From: Isoetes taiwanensis
Taxonomy: Eukaryota > Streptophyta > Lycopodiopsida > Isoetales > Isoetaceae
Direction: 5' to 3'
Assembly (NCBI GenBank): GCA_021234155.1
Contig: JAJEKV010000004.1
Coordinates: 15,553,059 to 15,617,058, forward strand
Length of the DNA: 64,000 nucleotides
Every line of letters begins with the position of its first letter. Within the stretch, counting starts at the first letter, position 1. The notes under the pieces were generated by a model. It had not been told where the DNA came from. It saw nothing but the letters and a program-made list of their open reading frames with translations, and did not search any database. Position numbers and translations under genes: made by a program. Below are positions 11,550 through 24,050 of this stretch, one piece after another.

Positions 11550-13950
11550 GGAAAAGAATCATGTCACGTTTTGACTCGTGATGTGCCATGTTCACACATT
11601 GTGTTTGTCCCACAATATCGTGGCCTCTCTTTTGAGGGGCAGATCCAACGGTTAAAATTTAATTCATAAAATATTCTTGGGTACTATCTACTTTATTAAC
11701 TGCTTTTTCCGGCATCAGCTTACGCTTTTGCCGGCATGAATCCTTTACACCTTTTCGGGCAGGCCTGCATCGAGTTTCAAAGTAGCAACAAATTATCTGT
11801 GTTGGATATCAGAAGCTCAAGAACGCTACGGTTTTCTTTTATTTTAGGGGACTTTCATTTTTCTAAATTGTTGCATTCCAGTTTTCTTACTATCCATCTT
11901 GCTTTTTAAGTTCTTGCTTTTGAATTAGATGCTAGATCCTATTTGCTTACGTGTTTCCATGTTTTCATGCTAGGGCAGCATGTTCCAAAGCTATGCTGGT
12001 TCAAGCTTCTTGCATGACGTTGAAGACTGTGGTTTTGGTAAAGATCTTATTACCTTAGCGTCCAAGTGTGGTCGTGCTCCTTTGTGTGCCTTTTTTTTCC
12101 CACCAAGTTCAAGCTTTCAAGGTTTTTGAGCTAAAAAATTAAGCTTCAGGAAATGCCATGCTGTTTCTAGAGTCCTGCCCTGCTTTGCTGAATAGCTTTC
12201 TGTCCTGCCCTGCCCTGTCGAATGGTTTTGTATGGACTGTGCAAGATCTTTGTATGCACTGTGCAAGATCTTTGTAAGGTCAAATTATATGTACCGGATC
12301 TTTCTGTTTCCAGTTTATTACTTTCCAGGTTGTTAAAAGCATTTGAGTCTTCTTGCAAAATATGTATTGCAATACATAGTTCTGAAAATGCCAAAGTTTC
12401 TTTGCATGTAGGATTTGGACCATTTTCTAAAGTTTTGCATTGGTTGCAGAGGCATTACACTTCTTCAAAAAGAGTTGAACTAAGGTACAACACCAATTTG
12501 ATGGACAGATTTGTAAGATAGGACTTCGTTTATATTACAAGGCATAGGTTGTGTGCTTCCTTTGTCCCTCTACTGCGTACCTCTATCCTGATGCTTCAAT
12601 CGGCCATCGGCCATATGAACAGGTAGGTTATTTGAGCTTTTGACATGATGGCATTAGTTACGAGCTTATTATGTGCAGCAGTAATACTCTCACTTAAGGT
12701 TGAAGAGACTTGCTATGATCATTGCTTTCTCATTCCTCTAGCATAATAAATTGGCAGCTTATAGCCACTGGTTTGCTGCTATATGACTACAAGAACCAGC
12801 GCGTCAAAGTGCTATACCCATCTGTTTGATTAATAAAAGCCCCTATTTGAATTGTTATGATGCACCCGATAGCTACGAAGGAACGTACATTTGGTCAGCC
12901 CTACGTTTCAATGGGCCTTACAGCTTTATTTTGCCTTTTGTCTTTGTGCATTCTTCAGAGTTTAACATTTTTAATCTTTTAGCATTTCCAATGGCTTCTG
13001 TTATGAGATTTTGTTCATGATGAGTTCTTTTAGTCTCATACTTTAGGGTTCTCATCAAGTTGTAAAATGCTAACCGCACTTTGACCCGAAGTTCTTGCAG
13101 ATGCTTATCTGTGTGCATACAATGCATTTAAACTCCCAAGACTGGAGCTATGCAAAAGGAGTCTTTGAAGAAAAGGTATGAAAACTATTAGGCTGTGATT
13201 TGATGTGCACAGCTATGGGAGCATGGCAGAGGTAACATTTATATTCTTCAGTTTTTTATATCAATCATTGATGTGCTGGTTGATGCGATATTGCAACCAT
13301 ATATTCTATTTCTTTTGCAGGCATTAGAATATTTGGAAGTGTGGATGAGACTAGATGGGACTTTGAGGCCAAAGCTATTACTTTCTTAGATTTGCTATTT
13401 GAATAGCTGCAACAAGGGCAGGGTGCAGATTCACAAGCCTGCAACATGCCATTTCATGATATTGTCTGTTGTAGATATCCGCACTTTAGTTCTTTGCAGC
13501 CTTGTACCGCTTGCATTAAATTTGTAATTCGAAGTTTCTTTCTTCGTTGTTTGAATGTTAAAAGTTTTTGCTATTTGTACAGGTGGCATCCTTAACTTTT
13601 AATAGGGCACTGTTGAGCAACTATTTAAAAATAACATTAGCAGGAAATTAGATGTACTTTTTTGCAAGTTTTTCAAGCTCACTTAAATAGTACAAGACCT
13701 TATCGCGGTGGCCTTCGCCACCGCTGGTGGTTTTTTTTTAACAAAAGATTTAATTGTAAGAAATTTGTATTAACATTACTACTTAGATCCATGATGTCGG
13801 TGAAACTAAATGATGATTCAATCTTGTCATTAGTAGAAAAGGATGCTTGACAATAGAATCTTGTCATTAGCAATCATCCTCTTCAACATTTATCATGCCC
13901 AATTCTAAGTATGACATAGTGGCTAAAATACTAATGACAGAAAACTTTTA
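11550..13950. other. Intergenic, no supported gene
   Basis: Upstream of the Ole e 1-like gene. There is a 20-bp tandem duplication near 12236-12276 (core CTGTGCAAGATCTTTGTA). Short frames at 12.2-13.1 kb have no recognisable domain. An acceptor-like TTCTTTTGCAG at about 13310-13320 precedes a short open frame, but no exon partner is visible. Confidence 0.4.
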
Positions 13951-13954
13951 TTTT

Positions 13955-14100
13955 TTTAATAGAATAGAATAGGTTTTTTAGCGTCCACGGAGACCAATTG
14001 GCCTATGGGACCCAAATAAAAAAAAGACCGCAGCGTATTCTTGGCCGAGGATTAAAACCCCCGCCCCGAAGGGTTTTCGAGGGAAAAACCTTAGCAGTAA
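13955..14100 (-). mobile_element. Retroposon 3' end with (TATTC)n tail
   Basis: On the minus strand the segment reads through AAGGTTTTTCCCTCG and GGGGTTTTAATCCTCGG (B-box-like), then CATAGGCCAATTGGTCTC, CGTGGACGCTAAAAAA and a TATTC repeat (13958-13972). The CATAGGCC...GTGGACG block matches the LINE 3' end at 18.72 kb. It is either a 5'-truncated LINE copy or a SINE sharing that tail. Confidence 0.5.
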
Positions 14101-14491
14101 TAAGCATGCAAATATTTATAACTAATGGCAAAGTTGAATCTCCAGGATAGCAATTGTGAGGCATCATGTGATTTCCTTCTCGACTACAAACTTACAATTG
14201 TCGCAATAGAAATCAAGGATTGGCAATAAAAATAAAAGATTCAACTTCCAGGCAAGATTTTGCAGGAGAATGGTGTTCTTGCAATCCAAAATGTTCCTGC
14301 AATGCAAAATTTGTGACATAGAAGTAGCAATGCATTTTTCCTGCAAAAAAATCTTGGTCCTTCATGCTAATTAATGATCATGAAGCGCATCAGATATCCA
14401 CTTTTGCTTTGACCTTTACCAAGTTCTCAAGAATATCCCTAAGCCACTAGAAAAAAATCCTTATGAAATGTTGATTTGCCCAAGTAGAGGT

Positions 14492-14616
14492 TGGATCGAT
14501 ACGAAAGCTTCTACATAGGAGCCATCTTGGATTGATACGAAAGCTTCTACATAGGAGCCATCTTGCAACTTGAAAGTCATTCTACATAGGAGCCATCTTG
14601 CAACTTGAAAGTCATT
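14492..14616. repeat. Compound tandem duplication
   Basis: A unit containing TTCTACATAGGAGCCATCTT occurs three times with two different right or left extensions, so two overlapping duplication events of about 35 bp each are visible. Confidence 0.85.
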
Positions 14617-14872
14617 ATTCATAAATAATTGCAATGAAAGCAAGCGGATGATTCACGGTGCACGGCATAAAAAATTTGAATGATGTTGTTGGCGGAAAGA
14701 TAAATCATGTCAAATCTGGAAAAAGAGGTCTTTATTAATAATGAATTGGACCAAGTAAGAAACTTGAACTTTATGAAGTAACTTCTTTTGCATCGGTGAA
14801 TAAATCAATCGGCCCAAGTTTTAAAATATTGAAAGCGCCCAAGTTTTCTTTGTAAGAGACGATTTGATGCAG

Positions 14873-15067
14873 GCTATATCATAGAAAATGACAACATAAG
14901 GGAGCCTGAGGCTATGGAATAAGTACAATTACGGAGCCACACTCAGAATATACGAAGCTGCAAACCCAAGAGCTATATCATGGAAAATGACAACATAAGT
15001 GAGCCTGAGGCTATGGAATAACAATTACGGGGCCATACTCAAAATATACGAAGCTGCAAACCCAAGA
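14873..15067. repeat. About 97-bp tandem duplication
   Basis: Two adjacent copies, offset 99 bp, starting GCTATATCATGGAAAATGAC (first copy with one change) and ending AAGCTGCAAACCCAAGA. They lie just beyond the 3' end of the splicing-factor pseudogene. Confidence 0.88.
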
Positions 15068-15176
15068 CCAAATAGAATGATCATTTTGGGTTTCAGGAAA
15101 GCCCCTAGCAGAACCAGTCTCTCATCCTGGAATTAAGCATCCTCTTCAGTGCATGCTTTCAAAAATAAACGAAACA

Positions 15177-16400
15177 CTATTTGTTTTTCCGGAACCTGTA
15201 TTCATATGAAGTTTGTGTCATAAAGGTTGCTGTGACCACCTTTCCTGCAAACCATCGGCCATGAAGGGATCTCTGTGTACTTATAGCAGCATTTATACTA
15301 TCAAATTGAAGATACACATGCCCGAGGCTATGCTTATCAACATGGCTATGCTTATCAACATGTATATGTTTAATGGCTCCAAATTTTGAACATTCTTCCA
15401 ATACTTCTTTAATCTCGAGGTCAAAATCTGGTTTATTCTCTGTAGTTGGATCAAACATGTTTTTCAGTATTAAATACTCACTTGGTGTGCCAATAGACTG
15501 GGAAGTAGTTTTAGGGACTCCAGCCTGTCCAATTGGAGAAGCTACAGATGTAAACCCCCCCAAGGTAGAAGCTGCTAAGGCATTTGTTGCATCCCGAGCA
15601 GATATACTGCGGTCTAGCTTTTGCATCAGCAGAGCCCTTGAACTAGCACTTAAAAGGTAGACCAATTCTCTCGTCAACATCAAGGCTTCCTGAATTTAGT
15701 CCCATATCCTGCATTGTAAATTGGTCTGGGACAGCCTAAACCTTCATTATAAGACCAGCAAGTTCTACTCTATCATTAAGTGCTTCCTGAGCTGCAGTTG
15801 CATGCTCTAAGTTTTCGAAAATTACAAAACCAAATCCCTTACAATGGCCAGTTCTGGGTTTCAGTGTACACCTGAACTTGTTCCAATGGTCCAAAAGCTT
15901 CAAAGACTTGCCGAAGTTGTTCTTCAGTAACATTCAAATGCAAATTGCTGACAGAAAGGCGCCTGGATCCAGAAGTACTTGATTGCACAAGATTCTTTTC
16001 TGCCTCAGATGCCTTCACCATAATTGGTTGCCCGCGCAAGGGTTGTCCTGAGAGACCAATTGCTATTGGAACTGACACTGCATCATAAAATTCAATATAT
16101 CCCACACCTTTTGACCTCCCTGTGTTTCTGTTCATAATCAACCGAACGTCACGAACTTTACCAAAGTGAGAAAAAATTATAAACAGCATACTCATCTGCA
16201 CGCAGGCAAATTTGGTAGGCAAAAACAGTCCTTTGGTTCTCTTCAGGATCTGCCTCTGGTTCGGCTGAGGCAGCTTCTTTACTCCTGGCCCTTTTGAAAC
16301 CAGAATTTTCTCTATCACATTCTACAGAGCGATGATCTCTGTCTTCTCCATCCTTTTCCTTAGATCTTTCGTTAGAATACTCCCTTTTCCTTCAACAGAG
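15177..16400 (-). pseudogene. RBM39/CAPER-like splicing factor, processed-type pseudogene
   Basis: Three RRM-related parts follow in the order of RBM39 proteins without any intron between them. The acidic/RS linker and first strand lie near 16350-16200 (QRTVFAYQICLRADE); RRM1 continues with RSKGVGYIEFYDA and SGQPLRGQPIMVK; RRM2 includes LSVSNLHLNV and GHCKGFGFVIFENLEHA; the linker has SRALLMQKLDRS; and the C-terminal UHM-type RRM covers about 15480-15177, ending FRKNK. Reading frame changes at about 16190, 15845 and 15690, plus an in-frame TAG after GLIMKV, break it. A six-residue duplication (HVDKHS) lies in the last domain. RBM39 proteins act in 3' splice-site recognition with U2AF. Absence of introns and the truncated RS region suggest retroposition, although no poly-A tail is visible. 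Some frameshifts could be sequence errors. Confidence 0.82.
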
Positions 16401-16633
16401 GCTTTGGCTTGGGATCAGGTCTTATGATCAGAATCCAAAGAGGAGAAACATGTAGAAAAGGGCAATTACAGTTTCAAGAGGTCCTTAATCCAGCCTGCAA
16501 ACACAGATTAAAAGATCAGAATTAGTATCTCTGGGCCCATCGGCAAAGATCTTGGCTTCCACCGCCGTAAAGCGCAGTTCCAGTTTACTGTCAATTTTTA
16601 GATGGTACTTACTAACTGCTGGCCGATAACGGA

Positions 16634-16846
16634 TCATGTCTTTTCGAGTTCACGCCATAACATAATCGCCTTCTGGCAATTTGCCAAACCAGCAAACGCA
16701 ACTTCTACAGCCTTTTGTAAACTCATATTCGTGGTGACAGGTTTCTTGTTGAGCAAATCAAAAGTGCCATCACTTAGGAGAAAGAATTTTTTGCAGCGGG
16801 GCACAAAAATGCAACTGAGCACAAGAACGCGCTCCTTTCCTTCCAT
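16634..16846 (-). CDS. Small ORF under a heat-shock-type promoter
   Basis: A 70-codon frame beginning MEGKERVLVLSCIFVPRCKK and ending LWRELEKT. I do not recognise it. It has a hydrophobic N-terminal stretch (about residues 7-16) and a helix-prone middle (SLQKAVEVAFAGLANCQKAI). It is credible mainly because of what lies upstream: a TATA box at 16961-16970 and a cluster of heat-shock-element dyads at 16984-17108 place a transcription start near 16930-16940, giving a leader of about 90 nt. That leader contains an upstream 16-codon ORF starting near 16914 (MHRDFSVG). The frame may be a first exon or the remnant of a larger heat-induced gene cut off by the RBM39-like insertion that begins about 230 bp downstream. 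Confidence 0.38.
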   Translation of the reverse strand: MEGKERVLVLSCIFVPRCKKFFLLSDGTFDLLNKKPVTTNMSLQKAVEVAFAGLANCQKAIMLWRELEKT

Positions 16847-16960
16847 CGTGCGAATCCAGCACCTAGATTACTACAACCGACACTAAATTACCGACACTGA
16901 AGTCCCGATGCATGCGCTTCTCCGTATCTTCAACCCAAGATGTGTTCTTCGCCCTGCTCC

Positions 16961-16970
16961 TTTTTATACA
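16961..16970 (-). promoter_or_regulatory. TATA box (TGTATAAAAA)
   Basis: Strong plant-type TATA box on the minus strand, 14 bp downstream of the nearest heat-shock-element dyad and about 115 bp upstream of the ATG at 16846. Confidence 0.65.
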
Positions 16971-16983
16971 AAACGAAAGAGCC

Positions 16984-17108
16984 TTCCAGAACTTGCAAGA
17001 AAGCTTCTAGATACCTTGAGAAGCTTCTAGCTACCTTTAGAATGGAGAGAGCTTCGTGTTCTAGAAGAACCGTGACTTCTAAACGGTTCCAGAACCAATA
17101 GAAGCTTC
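16984..17108 (-). promoter_or_regulatory. Cluster of heat-shock elements
   Basis: Within 125 bp there are TTCCAGAA (16984), an extended AAGCTTCTAGA (17001), GAAGCTTC (17020), TTCTAGAA (17059), TTCCAGAA (17088) and GAAGCTTC (17101). These are inverted nGAAn/nTTCn pairs, the binding units of heat-shock factor trimers. Their position just upstream of a TATA box matches plant heat-inducible promoters. Confidence 0.6.
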
Positions 17109-17119
17109 ACGAGCCCACT

Positions 17120-18670
17120 GGTTGCTTCCTAAAAATTTTGAGGTTTACACGTGTTCAATTGTAAGCATAGAAATTTTTGTAAAACAATACTATTTAAGCT
17201 GCCCTGTTATCGGTCATATTACAATTATATATTAGAGATAGTATATGCATAAAGCATGTGTACTGCCCAGTTACAGCCTTACAATTAGTTAATAAAGAAC
17301 CCTTCTTTAAACAATGATAACAAAATGAATTTGCCCTTATTTTGTCTTATACAATGAGCTTTTCGGAACGATGTTTCTTGAATATTAAGACATCTACTAG
17401 CCTCTACATATCTCTACATGTCAAAACACCATTCTTGGACATTCTTGGACATCTATTGTCTATATGTCAAAACACCATTCTTGGATATGCATAAGCAGTG
17501 ATATCTTTTCTAATTTCTACTACTTATTCATAGGTCCATTATCCTAGACTTTTAGTAAGTTCTACTAAGTCCCTTAATATTGTGCATGGACCTTATTGAT
17601 GCTCTCAATTTGTTTGTGATAGTCTACCACCATTTGTCTCTAATGTCACAAGGTGTACTTATGCATGACGTCATAATTTCTCATATTGAAAAGAAAAATG
17701 ATACTTTTACATGTTTCACAATATTTTATATTGGGAGAGAAAATAACATAATATGTATGATATTGGGAAGGAGAGTTGCTTCATAATGGTTTATATTGAG
17801 GAGAAAAATGATGCTTTTAGAGATGCTTGGACATATTGTTTGTGATGTGAGTGCCTTAAAGTTGCTAAAACTCTATAGACATGCCAAACTTGGATTGACT
17901 TATGCTCTATGGGAATACATTTTTATATGAGAGGATATCTATTTATCTATTACAAACACTTCTCTTCATCGAGTTGGTGTCATTTCAAGGTGAAAAATTT
18001 TGACTAGATAAATCATTGATTAGTCAAGTTAATGCTAGTCTAATAGTAATAGGCAAGAATATTTAAACCCCTGAAATAAGTCTCTTTGAATGGGATGGTA
18101 GTTTTAGAAACTATGACCCTTAAACCAAATATTATCTAGTTCAAGAACTTGATACAAAAGCTCAGCCTTCTAGCTGAACACGCAAATATGAAAGAATAAA
18201 CAATGATGTGCTACTTAGTATTGTTCTTCTCAAGCCAAATGAAGATAGAAAGCAAAGACTCGTCATAAATGCTATGAATGTTAGGCGTATCACTAATTCA
18301 ACACCCCATCTAGGGCAACTCTTAATAGTTTAAAAGTTCCTATTTCCAATCGCAGGGCCACATTCAATCTAGCATTTCAGCATTAGTAACGAACATGATG
18401 TTCAAATTATGGCATTATTCTGTAGAAATTTAAAAATACATAATTTGTGGTCCAGTTTTGGCGGAGCAGCCATTTCCTATTCCGACATCCCTGTTCTAAC
18501 TGGAGTTATTCTTGCTTGTCAACCATGCCGCCATGGCCAGAAGATTGATAGTCTTTGCAAAAGAGGAGCAACTATGGCATCAGTCAGAGTCCCAATTTTC
18601 AAGGGAGACAAAAGGGTGATTTTTTTTATGGAAAAGGGATTGGTAGCTAATGAAGCACACGACATGCTCA
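17120..18670. other. AT-rich intergenic stretch
   Basis: No supported gene. A local duplication at about 17416-17485 repeats GTCAAAACACCATTCTTGGA. At 17990-18410 short plus-strand frames look like decayed coding DNA (broken by stops), but I cannot assign a family. Confidence 0.4.
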
Positions 18671-18677
18671 AAAATGA

Positions 18678-18719
18678 AGGAAGGAAGGAAGGAAGGAAGG
18701 AGGGAGGGAGGGAGGGAGG
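18678..18719. repeat. (GAAG)n-(GGGA)n microsatellite
   Basis: A GGAA-type run passes into a GGGA run and abuts the LINE 3' end at 18720. On the minus strand it is the element's tail. Confidence 0.85.
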
Positions 18720-19720
18720 ATATTTTAACGTCCACGGAGACCAACTGGCCTATGAGACGGTTTTACAATATAGCGGAAAGTTTCCAAACACAAAAATAAA
18801 ACCACAAAAACCCAGACAATGTGTCTCTACCATTGGGATAAAAAAACCGTGTGGGAGGAAAAACCCTTGTAGTAGGCGTTGAGAGGCCCTATTTGGGCTC
18901 AAATTCCACTGTCTTTGGGGACTCCACGGCCGGTGGAGACTTGCGAGAATGTGGGGCCCAAGAGGCGTGCCACCATTGGCCGAAGCCGACGCTTGGTGAA
19001 TTGCTATCTTAGAGCATCCGAGATCGGCATGAGCCGCTTTCGGATGTGTGCATATCTTTGGGCATTCCTCAGAGCATGGTGTTCATCTTCTACTATGCAT
19101 GTAGCAAAGACGGCATAATCTCATCATGCCGGGATTCCGCCCTCCATCCGTACCCACCGCTCCTCTCAATTACGAGATGATGGGACCCCGGCCCTTATTG
19201 CAGTTATAGCTCTTCGTTTCTTGGTGGAAATGTGTGCCTTGAGATATTTGGTGGGGGCGTGTTGGCGGCGGATTGACGTGTGTGGTAGTGCTCGTTTGGG
19301 GCTTTGCTGGCGCATGAGATCCCCCAGAGGAGAGCGGCAAAGCGCATTCAAATCGACTCGCTTTGCGATATCCGCATATCCACAATGTGTTGATAGTCTA
19401 TGGACCATCGTGCGAACCATCCCCTACAATGCCTCATACGTGAGAATTGGATAAGGCATGCACCATGTCCTTGACGCCTAGGCTGTATGTCAGAAAAGCC
19501 TTCTGCACCCTCTCTAGCTTATCCCAAGTACCCTTTGCTCCGGTGGCCCCGGACCTCTACCCCATACAACAAGATCTTTGGTTCCACGAGTAAAACTTCT
19601 AAAACTTTGGTAAACGTTTGTGTTGCCGTAGAGCTTTTAGTTCCTCTAGTGCCGACTTTAGCAGAGTTTAGCATCCGATATAAGCCAAGTTTAGGATCTG
19701 ACATATGTTTTTTTTTTTGC
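18720..19720 (-). mobile_element. LINE (non-LTR retrotransposon) 3' half
   Basis: Minus-strand frames contain PKILLYGVEVRG then, after a frameshift, LERVQKAFLTYSLGVKDMV, the conserved segment just downstream of the reverse transcriptase catalytic core in plant LINEs. Further 3' the frame continues to about 19166 (VDLNALCRSP). The 3' part (19.1-18.72 kb) ends CATAGGCCAGTTGGTCTC, CGTGGACGTTAAAATA and then a (CCTCC/CCTTC)n tail at 18678-18719. The 5' half with endonuclease and the catalytic YADD is absent, as expected for a 5'-truncated insertion. Frameshifts show it is inactive. Confidence 0.6.
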
Positions 19721-22700
19721 ATGTTTTTGAAAGGTTCTTATAACATCTATCTATCTATATCTATATATATAATAATAAAGCCATTTTAGGATAGTTTGTG
19801 CGCCGATCTTGCCCATTAATTATTTTAATTTAGTTTCATCCGATTCGATTTCTGATTTTTGTTATACAAAAACTAACAATGGCTAGGTATTTTTAACCGA
19901 AGCGGTCGTTGTTTGAAAGCAAGGTGATCACGGGCGATCTATACACCGGTGCGTGATCTTTGGAGGTGATTATTAAACACTTGAGAAAGCGGAGATTACT
20001 AATGATCATGTCCGGGGAATTATTTGAAGGTAAGTCGTGAATGTGGCCTCCATAAAGACCATGCCCATTACTACACTCGGTGGCCATGGAATCATTTTCT
20101 TCTTTGAGCACAAAGGAGAGCAAGATTTTCTTAAAGTTTATGGTGATGAAGCGGTAGTGCAGATTTGTTTAAGGTTTGTGGAAAGATAGATAAGAAGCGC
20201 AAGAAGAGAAAAGGCTTTTAACGAGAGTCAATATAGGCCAGTAATTTTAGCAAGCAAATTTGGATAATGCTAGCGGATTTTAGCGACAAAGCAAGCGTGT
20301 TTTGGCAAGGCCGGCCGGATCGAGGCAAGTTTTTTCGTCTTATAGAGGGGTTTTTATTTTTTTCTCATTAAAGAGTTTTATTCCTCTCGTCCATACTTAC
20401 AAAAACTTTCTTTGTGAATTAGTCTTCGGGGAAAACTTTCTCTTCGGGTTAAGCTTTTGGCTTCTTAAGAGTTTTATTCGCATATGATTACAAGATCTTT
20501 ACCTATTATACAACGCAATATAGTAAAAATGGAAAGCGGTAAATCCTGCTTGTTGTTTTGCACGATGTAATCGGGTTTACAGGTTCTGGATTTAGATTAT
20601 CTATTACTAAACAAAATTGTATGCCTTGTAGGATGCATGCATAGAAAAGGCTCAAACTTTCCTTCGCAGCTATATATCTTTTGTGCATACCTTTGCGGAC
20701 GAAATCAACCAAGTCTGCAAAATCTCAACAGATTGGTTAGAAGAACAACTCTTCTTGACACTGGTCGATCCTCACCACAGGCCAATTCTTCTGTAGATTT
20801 CGTGCCATATTTCCAGTAGGTAGTCAGAGCAAAATCTACAATGCAAACCGAATCGTTCCACCAAGCACCTTCATTTGAGTCTTCTGTAAATTCCAAGCAT
20901 TTTAGTCACGCACCATTTCCTAATCCACGTAGGCAAATCTCGAGGGATAACATCATAGATTTCATGACTTCCCATTCTACCACCTTTGGTTCTTAGCACG
21001 CACATTGCTTTTCACTTTTATTCCTTTTCCATTCTCAATTTCTGATTAGTTTTTTTGAAGTTTAAATATTAGCATTTAACTTGTTGAATCTCTTTGCTCT
21101 TATATCTCTTTTTTGCTATCTGATTCTTGCATGGGGAAGCAATGAGGCCAATCGAGGTTGATCCCATGCTTGATTTCCACAGAGGAAGCGGGGTCAAAAG
21201 GTTCTTTGATTTTTTGTTTTTTGTTTTTTTTAAGGGAGGGATCCGATATAGATGATACCATTGTCTCTTTGCAAAATTTTTATTTCTAGCTTGATATAAA
21301 CTAATTCAAATATTTTGCGGTCGTTGTAACGGGGAAGCCCTATATCGGCGTCTTGGACACGCCCATTCTTAATTATCTGCGCATTGCGGTTCATTTTATT
21401 TATTATTTGCACTTTCAAAGGTAACTATGATCCAAATCTATTTGTAGACATTTGCAAGATATGCAAGATTTTCTATTTGCTAGGATATTATCGATCATTC
21501 TTAGTTGATATTTATGTAAGCACAACCGGTGGACTGCACTATTCTCTTGCGTCATCATTATATATCCACGCAAATAAATGTCATCATGCATGGCGTTTGC
21601 TAAAGTTCCTAATATGTTCATTGTAGTCATTAAAGAAACCATATGTTTGATGTGCCAAATGAGTCTAGGCTTGAATATCGATCAAAGGGATTTTTGAATG
21701 CGTTTGGATCTTGTTTACATGTCCTTTTCAAATCTACATTCTATCGCGGTGTTCTTCAATTGCATGTAATGTAGAAAAGCGTATAGAAACCCTTTTGAAA
21801 TCTACGTTTTATGCAGAGGGAAGCGAGGATTAAACGACGGGACAAACTGTGGATCCTAAATCAAAAGCAGCGACCCGCGAGCTTCAGATTCGAGCAAAAG
21901 CGAGATTGATTCGCAAGACAACTAAAGTTATTCAAGATCAAGGATGTTGGCACAAGATCGGTAAAATAAGACAATAAATTTGGAGGTTTCACCTCCAAGA
22001 GCATCCACCGACATAGTCGCCAAGAGAAGAAAAGGAATTCCTCAAAAGAGCCCACTTAGGGATGTGATTTTTTAGACCAAATTGTGAGCAAAATTCATGG
22101 TAAGGTGGGTGCCAGAAACCACAAATTCTTTTTATTCAGTTTAGGGGATTCAAAAATATGTTGCAAAATTCTTGAGGTATTGGCTCTGCTGTCAAGCGAT
22201 TAGTTTCATACATTGCTTTATTTAACGATATTTTGCATAACTCAAATCATTTTTGGATCTACTGATGAGTTTTGAATCAAGTGCATGGCATGAAAATGAC
22301 AAGAAATGGTTGTATTTCTGGGGACTCTTATGAATTTAAACAAATTAGTTGGAAGGGCGTTAGTTTATTATTACATTCTGCCTAAGGTATAACTACAGTG
22401 ATATATAGAGACCAAGTAGGAAGCACCTAGAAAGATTCATGTGTTCAATGATCTGAGTCTACGATTGCTCTGCATATGCAATTGTGGCAAGGCCTTCATT
22501 CATGCATTCTTGCCCGGTATTAACATTGAGAGTCACTGCAGAGACATGTCACACAGGAGAAGTTTTTGGCACCACCCATTATCTTTTCATTCCTTGAAAG
22601 AGGAGATTGTTAGTTGGAAGGCTTCTCTAGCCAACTTCGTTCCTTTCATGAGTCGATCTTCTCATTCATGTTCAAACTAACAGGCAAATTGGTACTGGAC

Positions 22701-23326
22701 TTGGGATTTGGACAATGATATGCACAAGGTTCGGAATCTCCTCATCTCCATTTCATTACATCTCCTATTCTTTGTCTAATTCTTGATGGGTTTAGGCTTC
22801 TGAACTGCGAAGGAAATAGTTTAAAAAAATCGTGTAGGATATGTTTGGCTAGCTGTATCTATGTATTTCATATCATTTGCTAATTGTATTGTGCAAATTA
22901 CATCTTAATTTTACTGGTACATCATTGTCCCGTCATTACTTCATAGCTCTACTAGCTAGAGAATTCAAAATACAATTATTTTGGTTGCATTTCTACACAG
23001 AAATGGAATGCAGCTGTATTATCTAGGCAACTTATAGTTCGTTCTTTGCATTCTACGCTTGCCATCAGGTTCTATTCAAGCAGGATAGTCAAATATTAGG
23101 CAGCATGATAATACAATGACCTTACTTTTGCGGTTTTTGAAGAGTCTTAGATGTGGCAATTGCTAGACATAGCAGCATTATTAGACTTTAAAAATGAGAA
23201 AGCTACTTCTCTTAAATAGACACATTATAAGACACAATAGATGTTTATACCACATGTCTAAAATCTGTAATAAATTATTATTGAAGCATGTGCGGTAAAT
23301 AAACTTTGGATCTCGGGATATTTCAT

Positions 23327-23384
23327 TGCGGATACATCCCAGAGCCATTCGGACAACATTGGAGAGCCATTCGGACAACATTGG
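23327..23384. repeat. About 22-bp tandem duplication
   Basis: AGAGCCATTCGGACAACATT occurs twice in direct succession near 23341-23383. Confidence 0.85.
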
Positions 23385-23964
23385 ACGATATGTGCTATTA
23401 ACCAAGTGTACAATACATGTGGCTATTCATTTGTATGTGCTCTATTAATCTCTGCGCGAAGAAACATTGCAAGTTCTAGCACTCCAAAGCCTTGCCATTC
23501 TATAGATGCTTATTGTAGTCCTATAGATAATTGCGGAAAAAGCGGTCGGGATGAGTTTTATTTTCTTTCTTTGCAATTATATAGCGAATGAACATTATAT
23601 GTTATCCACTATGTATTTATGCTCAACCCACGGGCATTGGTCCACCCGAGGTTGGGGGCGTCCTTTCGATGCAAGAAAAGGAGGTGATTAGTGGATAAGT
23701 TTGCATTATTTTAAGTACACAAAAAAACAGAACAACAAAGTTTCAGAAGCTCTTACAAAAGGTATTACACCATGTTGAGAACAATGGTGTAGTCCCTTTT
23801 TGCTGGTTGTAAACTATTATAACTCAAATGTTAATGATTTATATATGGGGCATGATCTTTTTTGAAAAATGGCCACTGAAGAAACACATTACCATGTTGG
23901 ATATTCATGCATTGCATTTAAATATTGAAGGTAAATATTGAAGGTGTAGAGGGATATGTTTTAT

Positions 23965-24050
23965 TGCAATAAGTGAGGTTTCATGCTACATTGATGCATG
24001 ATGTTGCTGCAATAAGTGAGCTTTCATGCTACATTGATGCATGATGTTGC
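23965..24050. repeat. 43-bp tandem duplication
   Basis: Two adjacent copies, offset 43 bp, starting TGCAATAAGTGAG and ending ATTGATGCATGATGTTGC, with one base difference. A 14-bp duplication (AAATATTGAAGGT) sits just upstream at about 23930. Confidence 0.9.
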
